NCBI RefSeq assembly: GCF_000336775.1
Contig: NZ_AOLJ01000026.1
Span: 1 to 44,699 of the forward strand
Source: Haloferax gibbonsii ATCC 33959
Lineage (GTDB): Archaea > Halobacteriota > Halobacteria > Halobacteriales > Haloferacaceae
Reading direction: 5' to 3'
Length of the DNA stretch: 44,699 nt
Shown: piece by piece, positions 7,433 to 15,604 of the stretch
Numbering within the stretch: position 1 is the stretch's first letter
Layout of the letters: each line of letters begins with the position of its first letter
Notes under the pieces: model-generated
Database searches by the model: none
Told to the model about the DNA's origin: nothing
What the model saw: only the letters and a program-made list of their open reading frames with translations
Position numbers and translations under genes: made by a program

Positions 7433-8533
7433 ATGAACACGGTACTCGTCACCTCGACCGGAGAAAGCACCGGGAAGACCGCAATCACGCTCGCACTCGG
7501 CGTCCTCGCCAAGGAGCGCGGACTGGACGTGGGCTACATGAAGCCCAAGGGCACCCGCCTGCAGTCCAGCACCGGCAAGACCCTCGACGAGGACCCGATG
7601 CTCGCCCGCGAACTGCTCGACATCGACGCGGAGATGCACCAGCTCGAACCCGTCGTCTACTCCCCGACGTTCATCCAGGGCGCGGTCCGCGGCAAGGAGA
7701 GCGCCGAGGAGCTTTCGGAGGTCATCTCCCACCACTTCGATGACATCTCGGCCGGCAAGGACCTGATGCTCGTCGAGGGCGGCGGCTCCTACCGCACCGG
7801 CGGCATCGTGGACCTCACCGACGGCGACGTGGCGAACCTCCTCGACGCCGAGGTCATCCTCGTCGCCGACTACCAGCACCCGAGCGACCTCGACGACGTG
7901 GTCGCGGCGGTCGAAGACATCGGCCCCGACCGCCTCGCGGGCGTCGTCTTCAACCGCGTGAGCGACGCCTCCTACGACGAGCTCGAAACGGAGGTCGCGC
8001 CGTTCCTCGAAGCCCGCGGCGTCCCCGTCCTCGGCGTCGTCCCGACCGAAAAGGACCTCGCGGGCGTCACCGTCGAGGAACTCGCGAACGAACTCGGCGC
8101 GGACTTCGCGACCGACGCGCCGACGGACGCCTTCGTCGAGCGCTTCCTCGTCGGCGCGATGGGCGGCGACGCGGCGCTTCGCTACTTCCGCCGCACGAAG
8201 AACGCCGCGGTCATCACCGGCGGCGACCGCGCGAACATCCAGCGCGCCGCGCTCGAAGCCCCCGGCGTCAAGTGCATCATCCTCACCGGCGGCCACCGAC
8301 CCGTCGGTGCCGTCATCGGCAAGGCCGAAGAGAAGGGCGTTCCGGTGCTTCTCGTCAACGGCGACACGCTCTCGGTGACCGACCGCGCCGAGGACATCGT
8401 CAGCACGGGGCGCACCCGCGACGAGCGCACCGTCCGGCGCATGCGCGACCTGCTGTACGAGCACGCCGACATCGACGCCATCATCGGGAACATCGAACCC
8501 TCCGGTGACGGCGCGGCCGACGACGACGAGTAA
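7433..8533 (+). CDS. Phosphotransacetylase-like regulatory protein (BioD-like P-loop plus DRTGG domain)
   Basis: This 366-residue protein matches the N-terminal half of long bacterial phosphotransacetylases. A dethiobiotin-synthetase-like P-loop domain (TSTGESTGKT, residues 7-16) covers about 220 residues. A DRTGG-type domain follows, beginning near AAVITGGDRANIQ and including ILTGGHRPVGAVIGKA. The catalytic phosphotransacetylase domain is absent, so it should not make acetyl phosphate by itself. In bacteria these N-terminal domains sense metabolites and tune Pta. Here the gene sits 26 bases after acd, the only acetate-producing enzyme in view, so a regulatory link to Acd is plausible but unproven. 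The ATG at 7433 begins the first strand. The C-terminus is a short acidic tail. Confidence 0.85.
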   Translation: MNTVLVTSTGESTGKTAITLALGVLAKERGLDVGYMKPKGTRLQSSTGKTLDEDPMLARELLDIDAEMHQLEPVVYSPTFIQGAVRGKESAEELSEVISHHFDDISAGKDLMLVEGGGSYRTGGIVDLTDGDVANLLDAEVILVADYQHPSDLDDVVAAVEDIGPDRLAGVVFNRVSDASYDELETEVAPFLEARGVPVLGVVPTEKDLAGVTVEELANELGADFATDAPTDAFVERFLVGAMGGDAALRYFRRTKNAAVITGGDRANIQRAALEAPGVKCIILTGGHRPVGAVIGKAEEKGVPVLLVNGDTLSVTDRAEDIVSTGRTRDERTVRRMRDLLYEHADIDAIIGNIEPSGDGAADDDE

Positions 8534-8569
8534 CGACCGACGCGCCGATAGCATCGACTGCGTTACTGC

Positions 8570-8574
8570 TTTTT
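8570..8574 (+). terminator. T-run terminator after the acd operon
   Basis: A TTTTT run 37 bases after the stop at 8533 and just before the convergent gene ending at 8587. Archaeal terminators are mostly short T-runs, so this is a plausible but weak call. Confidence 0.35.
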
Positions 8575-8586
8575 CGGAATCCGGAC

Positions 8587-8775
8587 TCAGACTCCGTTTC
8601 CGTCGCGCTCGCGCCCGTCGAGGTAGTCGTTGACGAGCGACGGCGCAACGACGCCGACGGCGAGGAGTGCGAGAAACGAGACCGTGAACTGCCCGGTGGC
8701 CGCCTCCACGAGATACGCGACGGGGAGGGCGGCGAGGACGAAGGCGGTGACGACGAGCGTCTGTCGGGAGACCAT
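8587..8775 (-). CDS. Small two-helix membrane protein of unknown function
   Basis: A 62-residue protein with two hydrophobic segments (about residues 5-25 and 30-48) separated by a short VEAATGQF loop, ending in a charged tail (DYLDGRERDG). It resembles many short haloarchaeal membrane proteins, and I cannot name a family. It lies downstream of the M24 peptidase gene on the opposite side of the acd operon end, without obvious functional partners. Coding status rests on the clean hydrophobic pattern and the ATG immediately before it. Confidence 0.6.
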   Translation of the reverse strand: MVSRQTLVVTAFVLAALPVAYLVEAATGQFTVSFLALLAVGVVAPSLVNDYLDGRERDGNGV

Positions 8776-8814
8776 ACGCCCGCCACGTCAGTCAGGAAGT
8801 TAACAGCTTTGCGC

Positions 8815-9921
8815 CTAACAGCGCCAGCCGCGGTCGGTGTCGTTCAGGAGTTCCGCGCCGTCGTCGGTGACGACGACGAGGTCCTCGATTCGGACGCCGA
8901 ACTCGTCGGGGAGGTAGATTCCCGGCTCGACGCTGAAGACGTTCCCGACCTCGAGTTCGCGGTCGCTCCCGGCGACGATGTAGGGCGCTTCGTGCACGTC
9001 GAGGCCGACGCCGTGGCCGGTCCGGTGGATGAATCGGTCGCCGTAGCCCGCCTCCTCGATGACCTCGCGGGCCGCGCGGTCGACGTCGCCGGCGGCGACG
9101 CCCGGTTCGACGGTCTCGACGGCCGCGGTCCGTGCGGCCTGCACGACGCCGTGGACCTCGGCGAACTCCGCGGGCGGCTCGCCGGCGAAGACGACGGTCC
9201 GCGTCTGGTCGCTCGGGTAGTGGTCGACGACGGTGCCGAAGTCGAGGACGACCGGGTCGCCCGACTCGATGACGCGGTCGCCGTGGCTGTGGTGGGGCAT
9301 CGCGCCGTTGGGGCCGGAGCCGACGAGCGGGCCGAAGGGTATCCCCTCGCTGCCCTCGTCGGCGAGGAGGCGCTCGATTTCGGCGGCGAGTTCGTTTTCG
9401 GTCATACCGACGGCGTCCGCGCCCATGTCGCGGACGCGCTCGACCGCGCGGTCGACGGCCGCGCCGGCGCGGCGGAGCGCGTCGAGTTCGGCGTCGTCCT
9501 TCCGCGCGCGGAGCGGGGCGACGACCTCGCTCGCGAGCCCGAAGTCGGCGTCGGGGAGCGCCGTCCGGAGGTCCTGCGAGAAGCGCGCCCACATCGTGTC
9601 GTCGACGAGGACGCGCCCGCCGGCGAGGTCGAGATTCGAGACCACGTCGGCGAGGGCGTCACGCGGGTCGTCGTCGTCGCTCCACGTGCGCACGTCTCCG
9701 ACCCACGACTCGGTTCGGACCTGCGTCTCGTAGAGGTCGGGGACGAGAAACACCGGGTCGCCCTCGCGGGGGACGAAAAGCAGTAGGTGGCGCTCCGCGG
9801 GTTCCTCGTCGAAGCCCGAGAGGTACAGCAGGTTTCGACTGGGGAACAGTACGGCGGCGTCGGCGTCCGCGTCGGCCAATCGTTCCTGACACGCGCGGGT
9901 CCGTCGTTCGAAGGGCGTCAT
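8815..9921 (-). CDS. M24 family aminopeptidase (Xaa-Pro peptidase type)
   Basis: A 368-residue cytoplasmic metallopeptidase with a creatinase-type N-terminal domain (about 1-135, with FPSRNLLYLSGF) and a pita-bread catalytic domain. The five metal ligands are visible: Asp 227 (VLDFG), Asp 238 (SDQTRT), His 303 (HRTGHGVGLD), Glu 332 (VEPGIY) and Glu 346 (RIED). The extra His in MPHHSHGDR also fits the family. Such enzymes cut the bond before proline in short peptides, usually with Mn or Co. The ATG at 9921 starts the N-terminal domain; the longer upstream frame is arginine-rich antisense sequence. It is a single gene, separated by about 100 bases from the CNNM gene upstream on the same strand. 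Confidence 0.93.
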   Translation of the reverse strand: MTPFERRTRACQERLADADADAAVLFPSRNLLYLSGFDEEPAERHLLLFVPREGDPVFLVPDLYETQVRTESWVGDVRTWSDDDDPRDALADVVSNLDLAGGRVLVDDTMWARFSQDLRTALPDADFGLASEVVAPLRARKDDAELDALRRAGAAVDRAVERVRDMGADAVGMTENELAAEIERLLADEGSEGIPFGPLVGSGPNGAMPHHSHGDRVIESGDPVVLDFGTVVDHYPSDQTRTVVFAGEPPAEFAEVHGVVQAARTAAVETVEPGVAAGDVDRAAREVIEEAGYGDRFIHRTGHGVGLDVHEAPYIVAGSDRELEVGNVFSVEPGIYLPDEFGVRIEDLVVVTDDGAELLNDTDRGWRC

Positions 9922-10025
9922 GCGAGTGGATACGGGCGGCGGATGAAAAGCGTGGGCGGTCCGCGAGAGCGCGTCGAGGCGCGAACCATCGGGTGGAGCC
10001 GGTACGAGGGCGTCCCGCGGGCGGC

Positions 10026-11132
10026 CTACGCCCCGAGGTCGAGCGGGTCGTAGAGCTGGCCGGTGATGGACTCGAAGGCGTCGGAGGCGGTCACGAGGCC
10101 GACCACGGAGCCGCCTTCGGGGTCGCGGACCATGGCGAGTTCCTGATTCTCCGCCTGGAAGCGGTCGATGAGGTCGCTGACCGAGAGGTCCGAGAGAACC
10201 GAAAGCGGGGGCGCGGCGATGTCTTCGAGGCGGCGGTCGCCCGACTGGAGGCGGTCGATGTTCGAGAGGACCGTCGGCGCGTAGACGACGCCCCGAACGT
10301 CGTCGAGCGAGTCGCCGACGAGCGGGAACCGCGAGTGCTGGGGGTTCGCCCGGATTCGTTCGAGGCTCTCGTCGGTGCTCGCGTCGACCGAGAGCGCGAC
10401 GACGCGGTCCGCGGGGACCATCACGTCGCGGACGGGTAACTCGCCGATGCGAAGCGCGTTCAGGACCTCCTCGCGGCGGTCCTCGGGGAGCGAGCCCTGC
10501 GCGAGGATGTCGCCCATCTGGCTTCGGACCTCGCCGCGGCTGAGGCGGGGTCCCTCGCCGGCGGAGCCGTCGCCGTCTTCCTCCTCGTCGATTTCGGCTT
10601 CCTGCCACGACCGGGTTATCTCGACGCCGACGAGCGACAGCAGGCGCTTTGCCAGCCAGTCGGCGACGACGATGACCGGGTACATGAGCTTCGTCCAGCC
10701 GTACAGGACGGGCGCGGTGTACTTCGCCACCGTGCGAGAGCGCTCGACGCCGAGGTACGTCGGCACCTGCTCGCCGAGGACGACGTGCGAGAGGTTGATG
10801 ACGACGAGCGCCAGTCCGACCGACAGCGACGTGTGGGAACCCGCCGACCCGCCGCCGCCGAGGACCGCGTCGAAGGTGGCCGCGACGGCCGGTTCGGCGA
10901 CGACGCCGAGGCCGACGCTGGCGATGGTAATCCCGACCTGACAGCCCGAGAGGTACACCTCCAGTCGCTCGGTCATCTCCCACGCGAGTTCGAGGCCGCG
11001 AGACCCCTCGAAGGCGGACTCGTCGAACTGCGGCACGCGCGTCATCGCGAACTCCGAGACGACGAAGAAGGCGTTCGCGAGCAACAACACGAGGCCGCCA
11101 CCGAGCCGGAGCGCGGTTTCGACACCTACCAT
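10026..11132 (-). CDS. CNNM/DUF21 and CBS-domain membrane transporter (HlyC/CorC family)
   Basis: A 368-residue protein with an N-terminal DUF21 membrane domain of three to four helices (residues 1-170; motif VSEFAMTR near 26 and SGCQVGITIASVGLG) and a CBS pair at about 215-350 (LPVRDVMVPADRVVAL, GDSLDDVRGVVYAPTVL, GGSVVGLVTASDAFESI). Family members transport or sense Mg or other divalent cations. The C-terminal CorC/HlyC domain found in many bacterial members is lacking: the chain stops just after the second CBS motif. An acidic insertion (EEEDGDGSAGEG) links the two parts. It is divergent from the subtilase gene, with 132 bases between the start codons. Confidence 0.88.
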   Translation of the reverse strand: MVGVETALRLGGGLVLLLANAFFVVSEFAMTRVPQFDESAFEGSRGLELAWEMTERLEVYLSGCQVGITIASVGLGVVAEPAVAATFDAVLGGGGSAGSHTSLSVGLALVVINLSHVVLGEQVPTYLGVERSRTVAKYTAPVLYGWTKLMYPVIVVADWLAKRLLSLVGVEITRSWQEAEIDEEEDGDGSAGEGPRLSRGEVRSQMGDILAQGSLPEDRREEVLNALRIGELPVRDVMVPADRVVALSVDASTDESLERIRANPQHSRFPLVGDSLDDVRGVVYAPTVLSNIDRLQSGDRRLEDIAAPPLSVLSDLSVSDLIDRFQAENQELAMVRDPEGGSVVGLVTASDAFESITGQLYDPLDLGA

Positions 11133-11264
11133 GTGGGCCGAGCGTTCGACCCGGACTCCCCTGAGCGTGTCGGCTCCGGTACGACGTTGTGGTTTTTCGG
11201 GGAATTATTTTAAACTCAAAAATGTGCCGTAACAACTATGTTTTTCACGGCCGCGGTGTCTGGT

Positions 11265-12596
11265 ATGCGTCAGCAACACAGGCGGACGTTCCTGAAACTG
11301 AGTGGTTCCCTTCTCGGTGGGGTCGCCGCCGGGTCGACCGTCGTCGCGGCCGAGCGGACCGACCGGTTCATCGTCGACCTCGGGGGCGGCGACGCGTCGG
11401 CGGCGACGAGCGCCGACCTGGAGGTCGTCTACGACCTCTCGCCGGCCGGCGTGGTGGTCGTCGAGGGGAGCGAGTCGGCCGTCTCCGCCCTGAACGCGGC
11501 CTACGCGCCCGACGTGGAGATAACGCTCGACGGGCCGGCGGTCGAGGACGTGGGTCCGGCCGATGCGGTCGACGAACCCGGCTACGCCGCGCAGTGGGAC
11601 AAACAGAGCCAGCGGATTCCCGCGGTCCACGACGTGACCCGCGGGGAGGGCGCGCGCGTCGCCGTCATCGACACCGGCGTCGCCGCCGACCACCCGGACC
11701 TCGAACACGCGGTCAACGCGTCGCTCTCGCGGAACTTCACCGGCGACGGCTTCGGCGCGGGCGTCCCCGCGGGCGGCGGCCACGGCACCCACGTCGCGGG
11801 CATCGTCGCCGCGAACGACCGAAACGAGACGGGCGTCGTCGGCTCCGCGCCGGGGGCCGAAGTCGTCGACTGCCGCGTGTTCTCGCCGAACACGCTGGCC
11901 TCGTTCGCCGACATCCTCGCGGCCCTCGTCTACAGCGCCGAAATCGGCTGCGACGCCGCGAACCTCAGCCTCGGTTCCTACCCGGTCCCGCGACAGGGCG
12001 AAGGGCAGTTCTACGGGAACGTGCTGAACAAGACGCTGACCCACGCCAACCGCTCGGGGACCGTCGTCGTCGTCGCCGCCGGCAACGACAGCGCCGACCT
12101 CCAGCACGACGGCGGCATCATCAGCCTCCCCAACGAGGGGGCGCAGGCGCTCAGCGTCAGCGCGACCGGACCCAAAGGGACCGCCTTCGACGCGGGCGAC
12201 GCCGAGGAGGGACCGAAGACGCCGGCGTTCTACACGAACTACGGAACCAACGCCGTCGGCGTGGCCGCGCCGGGCGGCGACGCCCTCCTCTCCGCGCAGG
12301 AGACCCACCCCGAGACGTGGTTCTACGACCTCGTCTACAACACCGTCTCGACGCCCGCCTACGACGACGACGGGAACTACGTCGGCTCGGCGAACGGCTA
12401 CGGCTGGAAGGCCGGCACTTCGATGGCCGCGCCGCAGGTCGCCGCCGCCGTCGCGCTCGTGCGGTCGGTCGAACCGGGTCTGAACGCGAATCAGGTCGCG
12501 TCGAAACTCGGCCGCACCGCGACCGTACCCGAGGGTTCCGACAAGGCGTACTACGGGGCCGGCTACCTCGACCCGCTGGCCGCCGTCACCGAGTAA
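11265..12596 (+). CDS. Tat-exported subtilisin-like serine protease (S8, halolysin-like)
   Basis: A 443-residue secreted protease. The N-terminus carries the Tat motif HRRTFLKLSG followed by a short hydrophobic segment. A propeptide-like region (about 30-105) precedes the S8 domain. The catalytic triad is visible: Asp 136 in VAVIDTGVA, His 173 in GGHGTHVAG and Ser 386 in GTSMAAP, with oxyanion Asn 274 in AAGNDS. There is no C-terminal PKD or binding extension, so it is shorter than classic halolysins. A TATA-like ATTTTAAA at 11207-11214 lies 27 bases before another ATG at 11238; that start would add nine residues before the Tat motif. I prefer 11265 for the compact signal, but 11238 is a real alternative. 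Confidence 0.92.
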   Translation: MRQQHRRTFLKLSGSLLGGVAAGSTVVAAERTDRFIVDLGGGDASAATSADLEVVYDLSPAGVVVVEGSESAVSALNAAYAPDVEITLDGPAVEDVGPADAVDEPGYAAQWDKQSQRIPAVHDVTRGEGARVAVIDTGVAADHPDLEHAVNASLSRNFTGDGFGAGVPAGGGHGTHVAGIVAANDRNETGVVGSAPGAEVVDCRVFSPNTLASFADILAALVYSAEIGCDAANLSLGSYPVPRQGEGQFYGNVLNKTLTHANRSGTVVVVAAGNDSADLQHDGGIISLPNEGAQALSVSATGPKGTAFDAGDAEEGPKTPAFYTNYGTNAVGVAAPGGDALLSAQETHPETWFYDLVYNTVSTPAYDDDGNYVGSANGYGWKAGTSMAAPQVAAAVALVRSVEPGLNANQVASKLGRTATVPEGSDKAYYGAGYLDPLAAVTE

Positions 12597-12655
12597 CTGC
12601 CTCCGCACCCCCGAGAAAGTCCACCGAGCGAACTGATACCTTAGCTCTCGAACAC

Positions 12656-12662
12656 CTTTATC
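12656..12662 (+). promoter_or_regulatory. TATA-like box of the 12687 gene
   Basis: CTTTATC is centred 28 bases before the ATG at 12687, which supports a leaderless start there rather than at the upstream TTG at 12678. Confidence 0.5.
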
Positions 12663-12686
12663 TCGCGAGGCGTCGCATTGTCAGCT

Positions 12687-13724
12687 ATGAGTTGGAAAGC
12701 AATCGACGCCCTCGACGACGCCCGTGACGCCACGGCGTCGCTCCTCCTCCCGTTCGACGCGGGTCGATGGGCGCGCCTCGCACTCATCGCCCTCTTCGTC
12801 GGCGGCCTCGGCGGGAGCGGCGGTGCCGGAAGCAACACCGGAACGACCACCCCGACCGGGGGCGGGTCGACCGACATCCCGGTCGACTCGCTGCCCGGCT
12901 TCGTGACGCCCGAAAACGTCGTCGCCGCGGTTATCGCGCTCGCGGCGGTCGCTATCGCCCTCAGCATCGTCTGGTCGTTCGTCGGCTCCGTGATGCAGTT
13001 CGTCCTCGTGGACGCCGTCGTCTCCAAGGACGTGCGCATCCGCGAACCGTTCCGCGAGCGCTTCTGGCTCGGCGTCAGGCTGTTCGGGTTCCAAGTCGGC
13101 CTGCTCGTCGCCGTGCTCGCGGTCATCGGAATCCCGGTCGCGGCGGTGTTCCTCGGCTCCGTCGCGTTCACGCCCGCGGTGGCCCTCTTCGCCATCCCGC
13201 TCGTACTGCTCGGGCTCCTGTTGGTGTTCGTGGTCGCCATCGTCATGCAGTTGACGACCGACTTCGTCGTCCCGACGATGATGGCCGAAGACCGCACCCT
13301 CCTCTCGTCGTGGGGGCGGGTCGTCCCGGTGTTCCGCGCCGAGTTCTCCGAGTTCGGGCTGTACGTCATCGTCCGGTTCATCCTCGGCATCCTCGCGAGC
13401 ATCGGTATCGGCATCGCGGCCCTCCTCGCCCTGCTCGTCGTCGCCATCCCCTTCGCCATCGTCGGCGGCGGGGCGTTCCTCGCGCTCAACGCCGCGAACG
13501 TCGCGTTGACCTCGACGGTCGGACTGGTCGTCTTCGGCGCGCTCGGGCTCCTGTTCGTCCTCGCGGCCATCGCGGTCGGCGCGGTCGTCCAGATGCCCGT
13601 CGTGACCTACTTCCGGTACTACTCGCTGTTCTTACTCGGAAGCGCCGACGACTCGCTCGACCTCGTCTCGCAGTTCCGGTCCGACGACGACTCGTCGGCC
13701 CCGGAAGGCCCGACCCCCGCGTAA
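12687..13724 (+). CDS. Multi-helix membrane protein of unknown function (haloarchaeal DUF)
   Basis: A 345-residue protein starting SWKAIDALDDARDATASLL, then a Gly/Ser/Thr-rich loop (about 48-70) and six or so hydrophobic segments, most densely between residues 75 and 330. Charged stretches such as VSKDVRIREPFRERFWLG lie between helices. The pattern matches a family common in haloarchaea and known only by a DUF number; it recalls glycerophosphoryl diester phosphodiesterase membrane-region proteins, but I see no catalytic motif. The short acidic C-terminal tail is cytoplasmic by charge. It converges on the MFS gene, with a T-run between them. Confidence 0.8.
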   Translation: MSWKAIDALDDARDATASLLLPFDAGRWARLALIALFVGGLGGSGGAGSNTGTTTPTGGGSTDIPVDSLPGFVTPENVVAAVIALAAVAIALSIVWSFVGSVMQFVLVDAVVSKDVRIREPFRERFWLGVRLFGFQVGLLVAVLAVIGIPVAAVFLGSVAFTPAVALFAIPLVLLGLLLVFVVAIVMQLTTDFVVPTMMAEDRTLLSSWGRVVPVFRAEFSEFGLYVIVRFILGILASIGIGIAALLALLVVAIPFAIVGGGAFLALNAANVALTSTVGLVVFGALGLLFVLAAIAVGAVVQMPVVTYFRYYSLFLLGSADDSLDLVSQFRSDDDSSAPEGPTPA

Positions 13725-13756
13725 GGACCGGCGACTCGCTTCGCCGTTCCGCGTCC

Positions 13757-13762
13757 TTTTTT
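13757..13762 (+). terminator. T-run terminator between convergent genes
   Basis: A run of six T (13757-13762) lies 32 bases after the stop of the membrane protein gene and touches the end of the convergent MFS gene. It fits a simple archaeal T-run terminator for the plus strand. Confidence 0.45.
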
Positions 13763-15069
13763 CACGCCGTCGCCGACGTGACCGCCTCGCGGTCCAGCCG
13801 TCCGAGGAGCACGAGAATCGGAATCATCAGCGCGCCGCCGACGACGAACGGTGCCCAGAACGCGACGGCCGTGTAGAGCCCGCCGGCCAGCGCCGGCCCG
13901 AACGTCCGGGCGAGGCTCCCCGCGCTCTGGGTGAGGCCGAACGCGCCGCCCTGCTCGTCGTCCGTCGCCGAACGGGAGACGAGCGTGTTCAAGGAGACGT
14001 TCGTGAGGGCGTTGCCGAACGACAGCGGCGTCATCACGACGAGGAGCGCGAGCACGCCCGCCGGGAGGACGGGACCGACTGGAAGTATCCTTCCGAGGTC
14101 GGGGACGAACGCGCCCAGTTGGGGTGAAAAGGGGACGGCCGCGAGCGTGAGCACCTGAATCCCCGCGCCGGCGACCGCGAGCCGGTACTCGCCGAAGCGG
14201 TCGGTGAGCGGGCCGACGAGACCGCCCTGAACGACCGCGAGGACGACGCCGACGTAGGTGAGGATAATCGCGTTCTCGGTCGCGCCGTAGCCGTACTGGT
14301 CGTTGGTGAGGAAGATGAACTGGCTTTCGAGCGCCGAGAAGGCGAAAGAGACGAGGAAGAAGGAGGCGACGAGCGTGCCCAGCCCGGGCGACCGGAGCGC
14401 GGAAAGGAGCTGTTGGACGCGGGACTCGCGGTCCCCGGCCGGCGTCCCGCGCGCTTCGGGCGGCCGCGACTCCGGCAGGACGAAGAACGCGACGACGAGG
14501 TTCGTTCCGGTGATGGCCGCGGCGGCGAAGCTCGGCAGCGAGAACTCGGAGACGGGGACGAACGCGGGTAGGAGGCCCCGGGCGGCCGCGACGACCGGCT
14601 CGCTGGCGAAGAAGCCGCCGAGCGCGGGGCCGAACACGAAGCCGAGGCCGAACGCGGCCCCGAGGAGACCGAGCCCCTTTGCACGCTCGTCCGCCGCGGT
14701 GATGTCGGCGATGTACGCCTGCGCGGTGGCGATATTGCCGCCCATCGCGCCCGCGAGCATCCGGGCGGCGAACAGCACCGCGAGCGACCCGGCGACGCCG
14801 AACAGGAGCCACGCGAGCACGCTTCCCGTGAGCGACAGGAGGAGCACGGGTCGCCGACCGCGGGAGTCCGAGAGGCGACCGAGGAAGGGCGCGGCGAGGA
14901 ACTGCATCGCCGAGTAGGAGGCGATGAGCAGGCTCCCGACGAACTCCGTCGCCCCGAACGAGAGCGCGTACAGGGGAATCACCGGGATGAGGATACCGAA
15001 GCCGAGGAGGTCGACGAAGACGATGAAAAAGACCACCCCGAGCGCCCGACGCGGGTTCTCGACTGTCAT
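13762..15069 (-). CDS. MFS efflux transporter, TetA-like
   Basis: A 435-residue major facilitator protein with twelve predicted helices. Motif A between helices 2 and 3 reads GRLSDSRGRRPVLL, the helix 1 region contains FVDLLGFGILIPVIPLY, and the helix 5 area holds the antiporter-like pattern GAAFGLGFVFGPALGGF. This is the DHA1/TetA type, proton-coupled drug exporters, also frequent in haloarchaea with unknown substrates. The ATG at 15069 is chosen because TVENPRRALG leads straight into helix 1; the upstream in-frame region is not conserved-looking. A 21-base perfect palindrome lies between a TATA-like box and the start, as in repressor-controlled efflux genes. Confidence 0.9.
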   Translation of the reverse strand: MTVENPRRALGVVFFIVFVDLLGFGILIPVIPLYALSFGATEFVGSLLIASYSAMQFLAAPFLGRLSDSRGRRPVLLLSLTGSVLAWLLFGVAGSLAVLFAARMLAGAMGGNIATAQAYIADITAADERAKGLGLLGAAFGLGFVFGPALGGFFASEPVVAAARGLLPAFVPVSEFSLPSFAAAAITGTNLVVAFFVLPESRPPEARGTPAGDRESRVQQLLSALRSPGLGTLVASFFLVSFAFSALESQFIFLTNDQYGYGATENAIILTYVGVVLAVVQGGLVGPLTDRFGEYRLAVAGAGIQVLTLAAVPFSPQLGAFVPDLGRILPVGPVLPAGVLALLVVMTPLSFGNALTNVSLNTLVSRSATDDEQGGAFGLTQSAGSLARTFGPALAGGLYTAVAFWAPFVVGGALMIPILVLLGRLDREAVTSATA

Positions 15070-15107
15070 CGTCTCTCCGTTGGCGGGGAGTCGAATAACC
15101 GCACCGA

Positions 15108-15145
15108 TACCCTCCGTCTCGGAGGGTAAGCGGTGATTAATTAAT
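15108..15145. promoter_or_regulatory. Divergent promoter region with 9-3-9 perfect palindrome
   Basis: Arms 15108-15116 (TACCCTCCG) and 15120-15128 (CGGAGGGTA) are exact complements around TCT. An AT-rich TTAATTAAT at 15136-15144 can serve as TATA box both ways: about 30 bases before the ATG at 15170 on the plus strand, and upstream of the palindrome for the MFS gene at 15069. The palindrome would lie on the MFS transcription start and behind the box of the other gene. Confidence 0.6.
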
Positions 15146-15169
15146 ACGTTGACAATCCTGAGTGTCAGT

Positions 15170-15340
15170 ATGTCCTTCGAATGGGTCTCGTACTTCACGT
15201 GCGAGGAGTGTGGGTTGGAACGCCCGTCTCCGGAGGTCCCCTACGACCGCCTCGGATACGCCGTCTGCCCGAGTTGCGGCGCGGAGACGCGCCCGGCCGC
15301 CTCGGCGACGGTCGACGCCTCGACGCTGGTGGATGGGTAA
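15170..15340 (+). CDS. Zinc-ribbon microprotein
   Basis: A 56-residue protein beginning SFEWVSYFTCEECG, with two CxxC knuckles (Cys 10/13 and Cys 30/33: CEEC and CPSC), the layout of a single zinc ribbon. There is no other domain; the tail is Ala/Ser/Thr-rich. Haloarchaea encode many such one-domain zinc-finger microproteins, thought to act in regulation or as protein partners, with few tested. The ATG at 15170 fits the TATA box at about 15140. It shares a promoter region and a 21-base palindrome with the divergent MFS pump, so a regulatory link is possible. The next gene follows after 30 bases. Confidence 0.75.
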   Translation: MSFEWVSYFTCEECGLERPSPEVPYDRLGYAVCPSCGAETRPAASATVDASTLVDG

Positions 15341-15370
15341 GCACTTCGGGCTCGGACGACATCCACCGGT

Positions 15371-15598
15371 ATGAGTTGGACGGAGGTCCGCCGAGACGAC
15401 CGCATCGTGGAGTGGGAGCGGAGTGACGGCCACGCGACTATTCGGCTCCGTCGCGGGCCGAACGCGTGGCACGTCAGGGTCGACCGACTCTATCAGTCCG
15501 CCGAGGGCCGCGGCTACGAGGGCGAGCGGTTCGAGTCGGAATCCGAGGCCCGCGAGACCGTCGAGGCGTGGAAGGACGAGTACGACGTGGAGAACTGA
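15371..15598 (+). CDS. Small conserved haloarchaeal protein of unknown function
   Basis: A 75-residue soluble protein, rich in Arg, Glu and Trp, that begins SWTEVRRDDRIVEWER. The pattern of short strands followed by a C-terminal helix (ESEARETVEAWKDEYD) suggests a small alpha/beta fold. I recognise no catalytic motif. It lies 30 bases after the zinc-ribbon gene and may be read with it. It ends six bases before the convergent CBS/ParB gene. Confidence 0.68.
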   Translation: MSWTEVRRDDRIVEWERSDGHATIRLRRGPNAWHVRVDRLYQSAEGRGYEGERFESESEARETVEAWKDEYDVEN

Positions 15599-15604
15599 AC
15601 TGGG

